From Tenrec ecaudatus (Eukaryota > Chordata > Mammalia > Afrosoricida > Tenrecidae): 64,000 nucleotides of DNA. The DNA lies in the NCBI RefSeq assembly GCF_050624435.1, contig NC_134538.1:127454937-127518936 (forward strand), read 5' to 3'. This document shows, piece after piece, positions 47,156-58,040 of this stretch (positions within the stretch are counted from its first letter, which is position 1; the number at the start of each line of letters is the position of its first letter). Made by a program: the position numbers and the translations under genes. The notes beneath the pieces were generated by a model. The model was not told the DNA's origin. It saw nothing but the letters and a program-made list of their open reading frames with translations, and did not search any database.

Positions 47156-47429
47156 CTGTAAAGAGTTTAAGCTCTTACTGTTTTGTTGGGGAGACTGTAA
47201 CTCAAATGGATGGGTGGTTTTTAAGTTTTCTTTTTTGGTATGAGTAGTCCCTCAATACTTACTTTTCCCAAATTTAGGAAAATATATTCGATAACAAGTT
47301 TGGAAATTTGGAGGCATCAAAGGCACTATTAAAAAGCAAACCACATGATTAGTGAAAATTTTTATACCAAATATAAAAGCCTGCAAAACTCAATCACAGA
47401 CCCCATTTCTATCCTATTATATGGGATTC

Positions 47430-47600
47430 CCCCACCCCAACAGTTTGATTGACACATAATTTACATATACAATTCAATCATTCAATCATATCAAGGGGCA
47501 TTGTATAATCACCACCACGTCCATCTCAGAGCAGCCCCACCATGTTTAGTGTGATTTTGTTTTTATTGTTTTCTGTTGGGTCTCCCAGCTATGAAGCATG
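47430..47600 (-). mobile_element. L1 3' UTR fragment, antisense
   Basis: ttgacacataatttacatat, ggcattgtataatcaccacc; matches the 24860 and 605 elements in style. Confidence 0.6.
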
Positions 47601-48014
47601 GGGGAAATGGCTACGAAATGGGAATAACTGACACAAGGGATTACAGAGAATACAAGGGTGGGGGTGGGTGGGTGATAGGGGATTTCAGGAGTAAATAATG
47701 AAGGCGGAAGGGGGGGAGAGGGCACTACAATGAACTGTGATTACATAGCTCATTTCAAAGGTGATCAATGGTTTTTAAGGCCAGGCTCACAGAGCGCTGA
47801 CTGAGTACTCAGGGAAATAGTAGGGATCTAAGTCCTAAATCTTGGGTTCCCTAAAATCCTAAAGGCTCCCCATCCTTGCTCATATTGTCATTACAATGCT
47901 GACATCCCCCCACCCCCAACACGTCCCACTCATCTTGTACATTCATTTTTAAAGCTAGTTTTTCATACAAGGATTTGAAAAGCTTGTGTTTCTCTCATGG
48001 GTCACAATGAAAGG

Positions 48015-48195
48015 TCAGGCGCCCTGGTGGCACAGTGGTTGCAGATTGGACTCCTAACATCAGCAGGCAGAAAGATGAGATGTTCTACTCCCGTGAAGAG
48101 TTAGAGGTTTGGAAACCCACAGGGAAAGTTCTCCTCCGTCCGAGCTGGATGCTAGGAGTTGGACCGACTCGACGGCAGTGACATTGGTGTTCTGG
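48015..48195 (+). mobile_element. AfroSINE, sense
   Basis: gcgccctggtggcacagtgg, gttctactcccgtgaagagt, ggaccgactcgacggcagtg. Confidence 0.93.
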
Positions 48196-48214
48196 AATAA
48201 TTGTAGATTGTGTT

Positions 48215-48590
48215 GGCTGCTATCAAGTCCATTCTCTCACGGAAACCCTGTCTGCTATCTAAGAGAACTGTGTCACTGGATTTGGGGGCTGTAATATGCA
48301 CAGGCGTGACTGTGGTTGAGCACCCAGCTGCCACCCAAACCCACCAGTAGCTCTGGGGAAGAAAGATACAGCAGTCTGTCTCCATAGCAACTATAGCTGT
48401 GGTGAGTCAGAAGGTGGCCATGATTCAGAATCAACTCAAAGGCAATAGGTTTGGCTTCTGATATCTTTAAACATAAGAAATGCCTAGAAGCAGATTACCA
48501 GGTTTTTGCATCCACACTACTACTGGTGGGCTTGAACCACCAGCCTTCAGGTTAATAGGTTCAGTGTCTACGCACCTGGGAACCTGAACT
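48215..48590. mobile_element. AfroSINE remnants, mixed orientation
   Basis: A sense part (48300-48455: gagcacccagctgccaccca, gattcagaatcaactcaaag) is flanked by antisense variant pieces (48460-48590: tgcctagaagcagattacca, ggcttgaaccaccagccttc). Confidence 0.65.
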
Positions 48591-48730
48591 AGAGTGTCAC
48601 AAAAAGGGAACTGGGAGCCATGGGAGTACCACTTTTGTTGCCTGCAAGCCCACAGACATGGACGGAATGTTCTTCAAAGGAGGGGACATTGAGCACGCCC
48701 CACCTGTGCTAAGAATTCACCGTTACCCAC

Positions 48731-48849
48731 CTCTGCAAGTGCTGACTCGGGGGCTTCAGCTGGCCTCCAAGGAGCGTCCTGGAAGAAGTCCTTGCATCTC
48801 TCACAGTTCGGGCCGTCTGTATGTGCTGGAAGACACACTGACCGTGAAC
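48731..48849 (-). pseudogene. LAMB4: LAMB4 exon: first LE module, two one-base deletions
   Basis: The exon starts VHGQCVFQH, then after a lost base near 48821 continues TDGPNCERCKDFFQDAPWRP in another frame. A second lost base near 48750 restores VSTCR at the end. The length is 119 nt against an expected 121, exactly two missing. The Cys of the ancestral CVC pair is now Phe. The acceptor is tcgccaatgcag and the donor GAG|GTGGGT. The CERCKDFFQDAPWRP run is the strongest laminin-beta signature here. Confidence 0.9.
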
Positions 48850-49123
48850 CTGCATTGGCGATCAATAAACAAGAGAGGTCATCTTGGAGGACTTTAGAAT
48901 TCTCTAAAGGAAAACGAAATATGGGCACAGGGTCTGGGGGTCTTAGTTTCCCGTATGTTTGTTAGCAGCTTGACTAATTTTATGGTTGGCTGAACTACCT
49001 TTTGAATTCTTAAGAACATTCAGTGAACATTTGTTATACATAGTTTGGCTTTTCTGAAGTTTAGGTTCTGGGTAGGGCATTGAACCCCAGGATAGGAAAG
49101 GAGGGGGTTGGGAGCATGGTGTG

Positions 49124-49158
<35 letters not shown>

Positions 49159-49914
49159 AGTAATGTAGGAGAATAAGAGAAAGTAGGGAGTTAGAAAAGG
49201 GAAGAATTCTGGAGCTGGGAGTGTGATTCTTGAGGGTTATCACACACTGCCTTCAGCAGGGCACTTTGTAGTGGGCGAGACTGTTTCCAGGGTAGCTAAG
49301 GTGAAGGTACAATAATAATCTTCCCAATAAGACTCCTATGACTAATATGTCGTTTAAAAGCATGAGCAGCCATATCCCCAGGCCTCTGCATAGAAATGTA
49401 ATTCTTCTACCCCCTGAATCTTTTAAGATGAGCCTCAAGAATAAGAGATATCTGCATTGTGACGATAAATGTGGAGGGTGACCTGGTTATTCAGACTGGC
49501 CGTTGCCCTCATACCACACATTACTGTAATACAAAACAAGCCTTCATTTAATTTCTGTGAGGGAACAAATGTGAAATGATAGTTCTTCCCCAACAAATCT
49601 CCATTCCCTAGAACACAAACAGGAGGCAAGAGAAGGAATGAAGAAACCAGACGTGGTCATTCATTCACTGAGGCTCCTACTATGTGGGAGAATGCACAGA
49701 CACCTCTGTGGAGAGAACCAGAATTCCCCTAGGGGCCAGTCAGGTCCGGCTACATACTGCCTGTCCCAAGACTTACGCGGCCCCTTCTGATCTGCCCTCA
49801 TATGGTTTATGGTTGTGGGGGAGAGAGGCCTATGCATGCTCAGTAAACACACTTCGGCACCGGGATAGGGAAAGGCAAACAGGAAATCTGCCTCCTCTTG
49901 GATTCATAACTCAC
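48850..49914. other. LAMB4 intron
   Basis: Apart from a GT microsatellite I see nothing recognisable in this intron of about 1.07 kb. No SINE is evident, which is unusual for this window. Confidence 0.6.
49119..49159. repeat. (GT)n microsatellite
   Basis: About 20 units with one C interruption. Confidence 0.97.
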
Positions 49915-50133
49915 CATTCCAGGAAGGCTGGACACATCTCCCCGCACCTTCGGCACGGGGTCACATTCACTAGCATGGCCTTTGCAAAAGCAGCCGCCCG
50001 GAATGGCCATCCTGTACAGCGCATAGTACTACTTATCAAGGGAAACATATTGCCTCCTTCCAAGCAAAGTATCCCCAAGGGCATGGAGTTTGGTAAAGTT
50101 TATCCTCAGGTTTGTTAGTATCTGTCACCAGAT
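49915..50133 (-). pseudogene. LAMB4: LAMB4 exon: LN/LE junction, insertion and TAG stop
   Basis: The exon runs from the end of the LN domain into the first LE module. It recovers TNLRINFTKLHALGDTLLGR, then RQYVSLDK, a TAG stop, YYALYRM, and GGCFCKGHASECDPVPKVRG. Two lesions are seen. A four-base excess sits near 50117-50123, just inside the exon, making it 219 nt against an expected 215. A Tyr codon of the KYYYALY motif has become TAG at 50029-50031. The acceptor ccttgtcctttctctag is strong and the donor is ATG|GTGAG. Both splice borders look usable. Confidence 0.9.
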
Positions 50134-50470
50134 CTAGAGAAAGGACAAGGATGAATGAAAGAGCACTGAGGTGCCATGTGCTCACGGATCCCACGGAAGG
50201 GTGGCAGAAATGGGATAAAAGGAATGCATGCTTTTACTATGGAATTCTTACCCAGGAGGTAGTATGAAAAATATTAAGCAATTCATACCCTGGATGGAGG
50301 GGCTGTAAGGGTTTTCTGTTTCAAAGCTGGGATCCAAAACCTTGAAACAACCTGTGGAACAAATGTAGGTAAATTCACAGTATTCTACTAAAAAACAAGT
50401 TGGTCAAAAATAGTCAAAGTGAAGAGACCCTGACCTTATTGGAAGATGGAACCGCTGCATCCTAGCTGTG

Positions 50471-50565
50471 TCAGTCAGTCAGTCAGTCAGTCAGTCAGTC
50501 AGTCAGTCAGTCAGTCACTCAGTCACTCACTCACTCACTCAAAATCCCTTCCTCCCTCCCTCCCT
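50471..50565. repeat. (CAGT)n(CACT)n(CCTT)n compound microsatellite
   Basis: About eleven CAGT units, then CACT units, then CCTCCCT units. The three motifs differ by single-base steps. Confidence 0.97.
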
Positions 50566-50569
50566 GCCA

Positions 50570-50765
50570 TTGAGTTGATTCCGACACCTTATGATCCTGT
50601 AGGACAGAGTAGAACTGTCCCTTTGGGCTCCTAGGAGCTAGCTCTTTACCTGAGCAGAACTGCCTATTCCTCTCCCACCCCCAGAAGTCACTTGTGGGTT
50701 CAAACCACTGACCTTGTTGCTAATAGCCCAACTTGCAACCCACTATGCCACCAGGGCGCCCTACC
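50570..50765 (-). mobile_element. AfroSINE, full length, antisense
   Basis: tgccattgagttgattccga, gggttcaaaccactgacctt, ccactatgccaccagggcgc. Confidence 0.93.
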
Positions 50766-51044
50766 ACGTGTAGGATACTGATTACCATTTGGGCGAACAT
50801 GAGAACAAGAATCAAAAAGGAGTACGAATGAAGCTGTTAAGAAGCCATCTTTTGGTTCCGTGGGAACAGCTGCCCCATAGAGACAGAAGTGGTGGAAAGA
50901 GCTCCTGAGCTGGCTGCGGGTGGAAAGCGGAGTCACAGTTCAGCAGGTCCTCATCAAGTTGGATCTGGCAGGGGTTTCGGGAGTTGCTCTGCCACCAACT
51001 CTTCTGCTCTACCTGAGGAAAGAGTCTCCCTAACCCCATTCTTG

Positions 51045-51235
51045 GAGTGCTACTGGTGTAGTGTATTACGGGTTGGGCTGCGAACCACAAGGTCATCAGT
51101 TCGAAACCACCAGCTGCTCCATGGGAGAAAGTTCAGGTTGTCTGCTCCCATTAAGCGTTACAGCCTTGGATAGCCAAATGGGGTAGTTCTACTCTTTTAA
51201 CTGTCAGAATAGACTCGATGGTTAGATTTGGCTTA
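51045..51235 (+). mobile_element. AfroSINE, sense
   Basis: ttgggctgcgaaccacaagg, gttcgaaaccaccagctgct, cagaatagactcgatggtta. Confidence 0.92.
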
Positions 51236-51607
51236 ACCCGAATCTCATGCGAACCCTCTTTCAGTCACCAGCTCTGCTCAGAGAGTTCTTTGTGGCAGTG
51301 TCTCTCTGTGAGATGATCCTGGAGATGAGATGACAAATGCAGCACTGCCCAGAGCCTGGGTGGCCCTTTTGCGAAGGTTAGTGCTGGGGGCCCGGGCCGG
51401 GGGGCCCAGCTGTGTGTGGAGCCCGGGCTGTAGCCCAGGCAGGCCCGCTAGTGTAGGTTTCTTTTCTATCATGCCTTTGTTGTTTACCTGGTGTGAGATG
51501 GATTCAGGCTCATTTCAATTTAGATGTTTTTCATTCTTTAAAATAAACCCAATAGCATGAGTCACCTTGCAATAAAACTTCTCTACTATAAAACAATTGA
51601 AATTAAC

Positions 51608-51852
51608 CAGATTTTAAAAAAAGAGTTGTATTAATATAAAAGAAATCCAAGGAAGGACATGCTACCTCACCACCAGTGGAGGTCCGACATCAGAATATTT
51701 GGAGTCACAGACAAGGTCACTCACTGCCTGGGCTTGCCAGATGGGATGTTGGGAAAGGAGGCGGCACAGTCTTCAGCAAAATATTTGAACACTTTCCAGG
51801 TGTGTCCATAGTCCCTGGACCGTTCGATTAGCGTCGCCGCGGGCCGAAAGGT
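51608..51852 (-). pseudogene. LAMB4: LAMB4 exon: LN domain, frameshifted
   Basis: The exon opens with [20 protein letters not shown] and [19 protein letters not shown], a clear LN-domain match. One base is then lost near 51735 and translation stops at TGA 51721-51723. In the shifted frame [17 protein letters not shown] is recovered. A second single-base loss near 51684 shifts again to TSTGGEV. The 3' part is very degraded and about six bases short; the donor CTG|GTTAAT at 51608 is my best placement. Total length is 245 nt against an expected 253, which agrees with losses of 1, 1 and 6. The acceptor is ctttttcatag. Confidence 0.87.
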
Positions 51853-53048
51853 CTATGAAAAAGTGAGTTACACTTGTGATGACTCCCAAAGGTAGGATTT
51901 TCTTCTTACCCTTTAGATTGAAAGTTTATATTCAAAATTTTAATTTTATTTTAAAAAAATATTATACAACAAAGACACCAAGAACTCTTTCGTGCATGTA
52001 CTTACAAGTACATACTTTTATGCTCAAAGTTTAATTTCACTTTAATATTTTTATGCTTCTGTGAATAATAAGTTGCAGAAAGATGGGAAAAGAGAAAGTA
52101 GATAAATAAAAGAGGAAATGTAATTGATATCTTATAGCAGTTTCCGTGTGATTCTCTTTTGGTTCTCAGTTGGTACGAGCAGCTAAGGAGCCCAGCTGCT
52201 AACTTGAGTTGGAGGTTCAGGTCCACTGAGGGGCACCTTGGCAGAAAGACCTGGTGATCCAGTGACTTCTGAGAGATGAGCCCTCGGAAACCTACGGAGT
52301 TCAGTCCAACTGACGCATAGGCCAGGGTGGCCAGGAGTGGGAATTGACTCAGTGGCAACTGGTTTTGTTTGTATCCCCTGTGATTTCACCGCTGACGTTT
52401 CTCATTATGCCTCTATTGCTGCACCCGCCCCCCTGGCTTATAATGCCCCATTTGGAAGTTTTGTACCCATCCCTCACACTCGTACTGTCAATTTCATGTC
52501 ACAGGATTCTAATTATACCTCTATTTCTGCACTTACCACTCTGGATTCTCTTCTCTTATGTGACTCGTTGGCAGTGAGTTTTGTTTTGAAGCCATCTCTG
52601 GCCTGTGAGCTTTTTCAGGGCAAAGAGTGTATGTGTGTGCGTGTGCCCGTTTGCAGGCCGACATCAACATTAGTACTGATAATGAAGGGCCTGGTGGTTT
52701 GCGCTGGCAACTGAGCACCGGTAGTAAAGGCCTTTAAGTGCTTCTTCTCCAGATCCCAATCTGCCCATATTTCCCTAAGGAATTTCCCTTCCTGCCCTCT
52801 TGTCTGTGCCCCTAATTTCCCAGGGTTTTCGGTTTTCCTTTTCACTGCAGTCCGTATTTCTGTTGTTCTTATTTTGCTTTTCTGATTAACAAGCAGGTTT
52901 GTTTGTTTTCAATCCAAGGACAAAAAGCCAGATGATGAAGCTCACATAGGAATCGACACAACCTTTTGTTTTCCACACGGAAGTGTCTGGCCAGGCCAAC
53001 AGTGACTGTGTTGTAAGTGGACAAGGGTGCAGGCCTGGCCATCAGTAC
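51853..53048. other. LAMB4 intron
   Basis: One SINE at 52160-52365; 51853-52150 and 52370-53048 hold nothing recognisable. Confidence 0.6.
52160..52365 (+). mobile_element. AfroSINE variant, sense
   Basis: gagcccagctgctaacttga, ccttggcagaaagacctggt, ggaattgactcagtggcaac. Confidence 0.85.
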
Positions 53049-53122
53049 CTTAAAGGTCAGTATAAGATGGCTGAACTGAAATAACGCCTCCAGGTCCAGT
53101 GGGATGCTGATGTGATCAAGAC
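53049..53122 (-). pseudogene. LAMB4: LAMB4 exon: LN domain, open
   Basis: This 74-nt exon encodes LDHISIPLDLEALFQFSHLI and then LTFK after two bases of a split Gly codon. It is open, with acceptor ggttttttag and donor AAG|GTACTG. It matches the LN strand that precedes the TFRPAA motif, which continues in the next exon. A Pro replaces a remembered Arg in SIRLDLE. No lesion is seen. It is too short to appear as a conventional open reading frame. Confidence 0.88.
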
Positions 53123-53644
53123 CTAAAAAACCCCAAAACCCAGAAAGAAGAGAATCAGTAGCTTTGAGAGACCCTGCTTGTCATGTTAATACATCGTGGC
53201 CCCCTGCCGCTGGCAGGAAATACAATCTTTTTGAAATCCTATGGCAGGTGATCAGCACCGTGTCCCAGTCTGCTGGTCACTTCGTGCCCAGGTGAAGAGC
53301 TATGAGAGGGCAAGGCAGGATTTCTCCTGAGGTGCCCACACGACATTCCGGTGGTAACACACACGGCCACGGTGTGGCAGCATGACATCCCAGCAAGGGA
53401 GTACCAGCGTATTCTCCGTGGATGGTAAGAGACAACTCAGTTTCCCGTAGGCAAGTTACAAGGATGCACAGACAGGAGCTATCAAGCCTCAGCATGATGC
53501 AAACCGACACGCCCTTGTCTGCCAACAGCCACTAACAGATATTTGAACAAGAGGTCTACTGTCTGGGCATAAGACAGTTTGGACTCTCCCCTTTGGGGTG
53601 GGGATGTGTGGGCTGAGGACAAGACAGAAGTGTGCAGAACAGGA

Positions 53645-53960
53645 TTTTGTTACTGAGCTAGTTACCCGTGGTGTGGTAGTTACTCATTGAACGCTAACCA
53701 CCAGGTCGGCAGTTCAAAACCATCAGTCACTCTGCAGGAAAAAGATGGGACTTTCTACTCCCACAAAGAGTTACAATCCTGTTAAGACCCTGTCCTATAG
53801 GGTCACTATGAGTTGACAGTGACCCAATGGCAATCAGTGAGTGAGTGGGACTTAGCTGTAAAGTTATCCTTGATGGGTTACATATACTGGGCTGCTAACC
53901 TCAAGTTCAGCAGTTCAACTCCACTCCTTGCAAGAATGAGAATGGCTTTCTGCTACTGCA
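53645..53960 (+). mobile_element. AfroSINE copy and second 5' fragment, sense
   Basis: First copy: caccaggtcggcagttcaaa, ctttctactcccacaaagag, cctatagggtcactatgagt. The second, partial copy starts near 53880 (gggctgctaacctcaagttc). Confidence 0.88.
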
Positions 53961-53984
53961 CAACTCACTTTAAAGGAGATTTAA

Positions 53985-54127
53985 CCAGGGAGTGGGGGTG
54001 GGGGTGGGCGGGATGCTGTAAGATAGGTGTGGTACTGATTGTACAATTCCCCTTGATATGGAGGACCAGTCAAACTATTCAATTGTATATGTAAACTGTG
54101 TGCCAATAAAACTGTTGACAAAAAAAG
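53985..54127 (+). mobile_element. L1-like 3' end with AATAAA and A tail
   Basis: gattgtacaattccccttga, ggaccagtcaaactattcaa, gtgccaataaaactgttgac then an A run. Confidence 0.5.
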
Positions 54128-54134
54128 GGAAAAA

Positions 54135-54235
54135 CAAATGATTTATAGCCCTAGAAATCCAAAGGGGGAAGTTCTACTCTATCCTATTGAACTATGAGTC
54201 AGAATCAAGTCAATGGTGGGTGTGGTGGGGCGGCA
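54135..54235 (+). mobile_element. AfroSINE 3' fragment, sense
   Basis: agttctactctatcctattg, actatgagtcagaatcaagt. Confidence 0.8.
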
Positions 54236-55744
54236 TCCTGATTCTCTCTAGAGCAAACAATGTCCAATGGAAATGCAAGGACTCACACACAGATGCTTCC
54301 ATTCCATAGCAGGCACCTTTTACAAAGTAAAAAGGAGCAGGTGACACGAATTTTAACGAAACATTTACCCCCAAACCATTACCATTGCAATACATGTAAA
54401 ATTTAATAGTTCCTCTTTTATGCTCCCCTCCACCCCTATAAACGAAGACTCCAGGATGTATTGATGCTTTTGGCACATCTCAATCCACATTGCACACGCT
54501 CGCTCATTCACTACAGGTGGTTTGGGGCTGTCAAATTGGATGGAGTGTTTCTAAAGCACAGTAACTGGGCTGCCATCAATTGGGGATCAACTTAGCGTTC
54601 TAGGCCGAACCCGTGGGAGAAGGGCCTTTGCGTGGGAGCGCCATCTCATTCCAGGTCTGTCAGGGGCTGTCGACCTCTTCCCCAGGAAGTCTACTCTCCT
54701 TTCTCTGGAGAGTGCGTTAGAGGCCCCTTGTTTGACAAAACTGGCTCTGACATGGGTATATGCTTCCCGAGGAGATGCGGAGCAGATGCTGGGTGTGTGG
54801 GTGAAAACAACTGTGGAACGAAAATGGACACTGCTCCTCACTGAAGACAGACGATCACAGAATGCAGCCGGTGCTCGTTAAAGAGAGTCCAACTAGAGAT
54901 CCAGAGGTAGGATCCAAAAGGAATCGGCATTTTGACCTTAACCTGACGACGGTTCATCTCAAGCACAGACGAGAACGCTGAGGACTAGGGAGCCTACCAC
55001 TGACGATGACAGAACTTTGGAGAGCTCAGGAGACTGGTGATCCAAGGTGAAGGCGGACAATCAATACTGTCCAATGTTCCTATAGTCTGGGGATGCATGT
55101 TTGGCTGTGTATATTGCCACTAAAAATAAGCAAACTATAAAAGGGCTTCAAAGCATTTGTGAAAAAAATCTATCTTCTAATTTTCTTTTTCCATAAAGTT
55201 TTTGCATCGTCTTCGAACCACTGCCCCTTGACCACTCCAGGGGTGGGAGGGTAGAGGGGTGGTGCCAACCGCCCACATAATTACAAATCTGAGTGGAGTT
55301 TACAGTTCACTCTTGATCAACCCAGATTTGAGCTCCCAGGCCCATGCCAGTAACTGCTAGCCCCTCGCCTTTCCACCACCCGTAACTGGGCGGATGCACT
55401 ACCCAAGTAGAGAGGATTACCATTACTTGACATTTTTAGGGGATACGCTAAACATTTGAGCTCACAGAAATAAATAACAACCTCAAGTTCAGCAGTTTTT
55501 TTCAGAAGAAAAAAATCTTCACACAAGTGTGTCTGCAGAATTCAAACCCTGACTCACACTCACACTGTCGATTCCATATCATAGCACACTAAAAATACCT
55601 CTATTTCTGCACTTACCACTCTGGTCTATGGGTGTAAAATGCACCTTGATTTCTCTAAAACAATCTATTCATGTTTACAATACTAAAAACAACTTTTGTT
55701 CCCAGAGGGAATCTACCGTCTTGTTTCAATCCAATAGAAATTCT

Positions 55745-56140
55745 TGTGGGGGCATTATTAAAACTGCTGGGTAGCCAGAATGGGGACACAGGTGGGGTTG
55801 CCTCAAGCCACAATAAGGAAGGGAAACCAGGCACCCATTAGGCACCTAAGGAAAAATCCAAACTGAGCATGTGCAGGCTAAGGCCAACACCCCCCGGCCA
55901 CCCCCTTCCCCCCTAACACGTCTCCCCAGCCAGTGGGGATAAAAGCCAGCTGCAGCAGGCCCAGACCCCCCTCTCTGTCCTGGAGGGAGGGAAGTCCTCC
56001 CAGGTGCTGGCAGCACATCTGTGGGTGCCTGCTTTCTTGGTCTCAGGGGATTTCCTAGTTCAGCCCGCGTGGCTTGCGCTCCTGTGTAGATAGTGTGTAC
56101 TTTTGGCGACTATAACACCTGAAAGCTTCCTTTCCCTCAC
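55745..56140 (+). mobile_element. Candidate solo LTR of an endogenous retrovirus
   Basis: A block of about 396 bp starting TG and ending CA. It has a GC-rich promoter-like centre, a TATA-like gataaaagcc at 55939-55948 and a downstream region with a ctctctgtcctggagggagg block typical of retroviral R/U5. No matching 4-6 bp target duplication is evident and no internal viral genes are present. The borders are guesses. Confidence 0.35.
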
Positions 56141-56313
56141 AAAAGTCACGTGGATTACAAAAGTCCTGTGTCCCATGAATTCCCTCAGCATTGTGAAGCA
56201 AGAACTGAGGTACACCACCCCAGAAAGCTACCCAAACCATAACACAGAAAGGTGCTTTATTCAATAAAATCCAAAGAGATTTAAAAAAAACTTGGAAGAA
56301 ATGTTCATCATAC

Positions 56314-56447
56314 CATTTTCAGATTGTCAGCATTTCCTTTCTCCATCTGGTTCAAAATGTGTAATTACGTTCTCAATGGGGTGGCTGTTGGGATGGGAAT
56401 ATGGATCCCATGGAAATCTGGAATCACAGATGAAGCATTTTTGTTTC
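56314..56447 (-). pseudogene. LAMB4: LAMB4 exon: LN domain, with TGA stop
   Basis: The exon encodes KCFICDSRFPWDPYSHPNSH and then IENVITHFEPDGERKC, a stop, and QSENG. The ancestral Trp-Trp pair before QSENG has become Cys-stop (TGC TGA, stop at 56327-56329). The stretch from the first Cys to the donor is exactly 41 codons plus one base, as in human LAMB4. The stretch from the AG to that Cys is 10 nt instead of 12, so the entry frame is also shifted. The donor is AATG|GTATG and the acceptor is ttccaaag, which has a poor pyrimidine tract. Confidence 0.87.
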
Positions 56448-57197
56448 CTTTGGAAAACACTATAGTTTAAAAATAAAGGTTTGTAATTACGTATTGTTAA
56501 TCTCAATTGAAAAACAAGCTGTACTTAACTACATTTGTCTTTCAATCTGGCTAAAAATAAAAATCAGAGGAAATAACAAGACATCACTCTCTGTCCCTAC
56601 CCCAAGCACATCAACAGGTGCTTAAATACAACAGCAAACTAGATTTAAATATGACCTAGACATTTAAAAAATGTACATATTTAGGCTGAAAATATAAACG
56701 TATAGGGAGCTGATTTTTTTTCTCGTGCAGGTGATAAAAATCTAGATGATCTGATTATGAATTTAATCTGTAGAGAAATAATCAGGGTTTTTTGAGTTAC
56801 AATTACTTCCTTAAGTCAACAAAAATATTTTGCAAGAAATTACTTTTAAAAAATGACAATAGGTTATCTCCAACCACCATCCTTTTCTATCTCAGATTTT
56901 ACAAAGATTTGGTAGAAAACCTCACATAGAGATTTAGCTAAGTTTTTTTTTTTTAAATTAAACGGATAGACGGGCGGCTTCTCCTCTTCTCTCACAGCCT
57001 AATTGCCAAACGACTTTGTCGAGGATGGGGTTTTCAAGGTTACAAACCCCTGACCTTTGAGCTTGCTTAATTGACTGCACACATTAAAAACTGCACTGAA
57101 GATGCCTAAGGAGGTCTCCAAAGCTCCACCAGGAGCTTGCACAGTGGTTCAAGCAAATACGAGCCGGGGCCATGTATCACAATTCCCTGTACTGCCA

Positions 57198-57412
57198 AGG
57201 AGAGCTCCCTGGTGGGGTTGTGTTTAACTAAGCACAGCTGCTAACCAAAAAGTCAGTGTTTCAAACCCCTTAGTTGCTTGGTAGGAGAAACATGAGGCCG
57301 TTAGCTGTCATCAATATTTACAGCCTGGGAAGTCCTATGACTTCTCAGCTCTGCTGGGTCCTCTTGGGTCTCTGTGAGTTGGGATTTTACCCACAGGCAA
57401 TGAGGTTTGGGG
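57198..57412 (+). mobile_element. AfroSINE, sense
   Basis: gagagctccctggtggggtt, agctgctaaccaaaaagtca, agtcctatgacttctcagct; diverged tail. Confidence 0.82.
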
Positions 57413-57859
57413 TTGGTGATGGAAGTGGCCTACCATGGCTTACTGTGCTGCCGGGGACATGGTGGATGTGGGCTGACTCTCTTTAACCTTGGTTTAGAAG
57501 TTGCACCTTGAGCTGGCCTAAGCCGTCTCTTGGCCTTTACTTCTGCCTGTCTTCTCCTCATTCACAACACTTGCTCCTTGTTGTTACCTGGGCCCACCGA
57601 GACCCCTCTTGCCTTAAGATATTAGCAATACTATTTGTAGGCCCTGATGCTTTGATCTCCCGTTTCTCTCTTCAGTTTCTCCATTTAAATGACCCCCCCT
57701 TCCACACTGCTACCACTTCCTCAACCCCACGGCCTCCTGCCACTTTCTGTCCCCTGGCCCTGATTTACATGTGTGTTATTTGTTGCCTGCCTACGTCATT
57801 AGACTCTAAGATGAACGAGGGCATGGACTTAGTGTTGTTTGTTGTCGTATCCCCATCCA

Positions 57860-58040
57860 GGAGCCTTGGTGGAGTAGTGGTTATGCATTGGGCTGCTAAC
57901 CGCAAAGTCAGCAGTTCAAATCACCAAAGACAAGACTTCCTACTCCCGTGAAGAGTGACAGTCTTGGAAACCCACGGGGCAATTCTACCCTGTCCTGTAT
58001 GGTTGCTATGAATCAGAATCGACTCGATGGCAGTGAGTTG
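57860..58040 (+). mobile_element. AfroSINE, full length, sense
   Basis: gagccttggtggagtagtgg, gggctgctaaccgcaaagtc, tgaatcagaatcgactcgat and ggcagtgagttgttg. Near consensus and a good reference copy. Confidence 0.95.

Larger units (their letters stand above)
44701..48730. other. LAMB4 intron
   Basis: SINE-dense, with one hAT element and an L1 tail. 44740-45095, 45855-46670, 47165-47430 and 47600-48010 show nothing recognisable. Confidence 0.55.
50134..51607. other. LAMB4 intron
   Basis: Contains a tetranucleotide repeat and two SINE copies. 50134-50465, 50770-51040 and 51240-51605 show nothing recognisable. Confidence 0.6.
53123..56313. other. LAMB4 intron
   Basis: Holds SINE copies, an L1-like tail and an LTR candidate. 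53123-53640, 54240-55735 and 56145-56313 show nothing else I can name. Confidence 0.55.
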
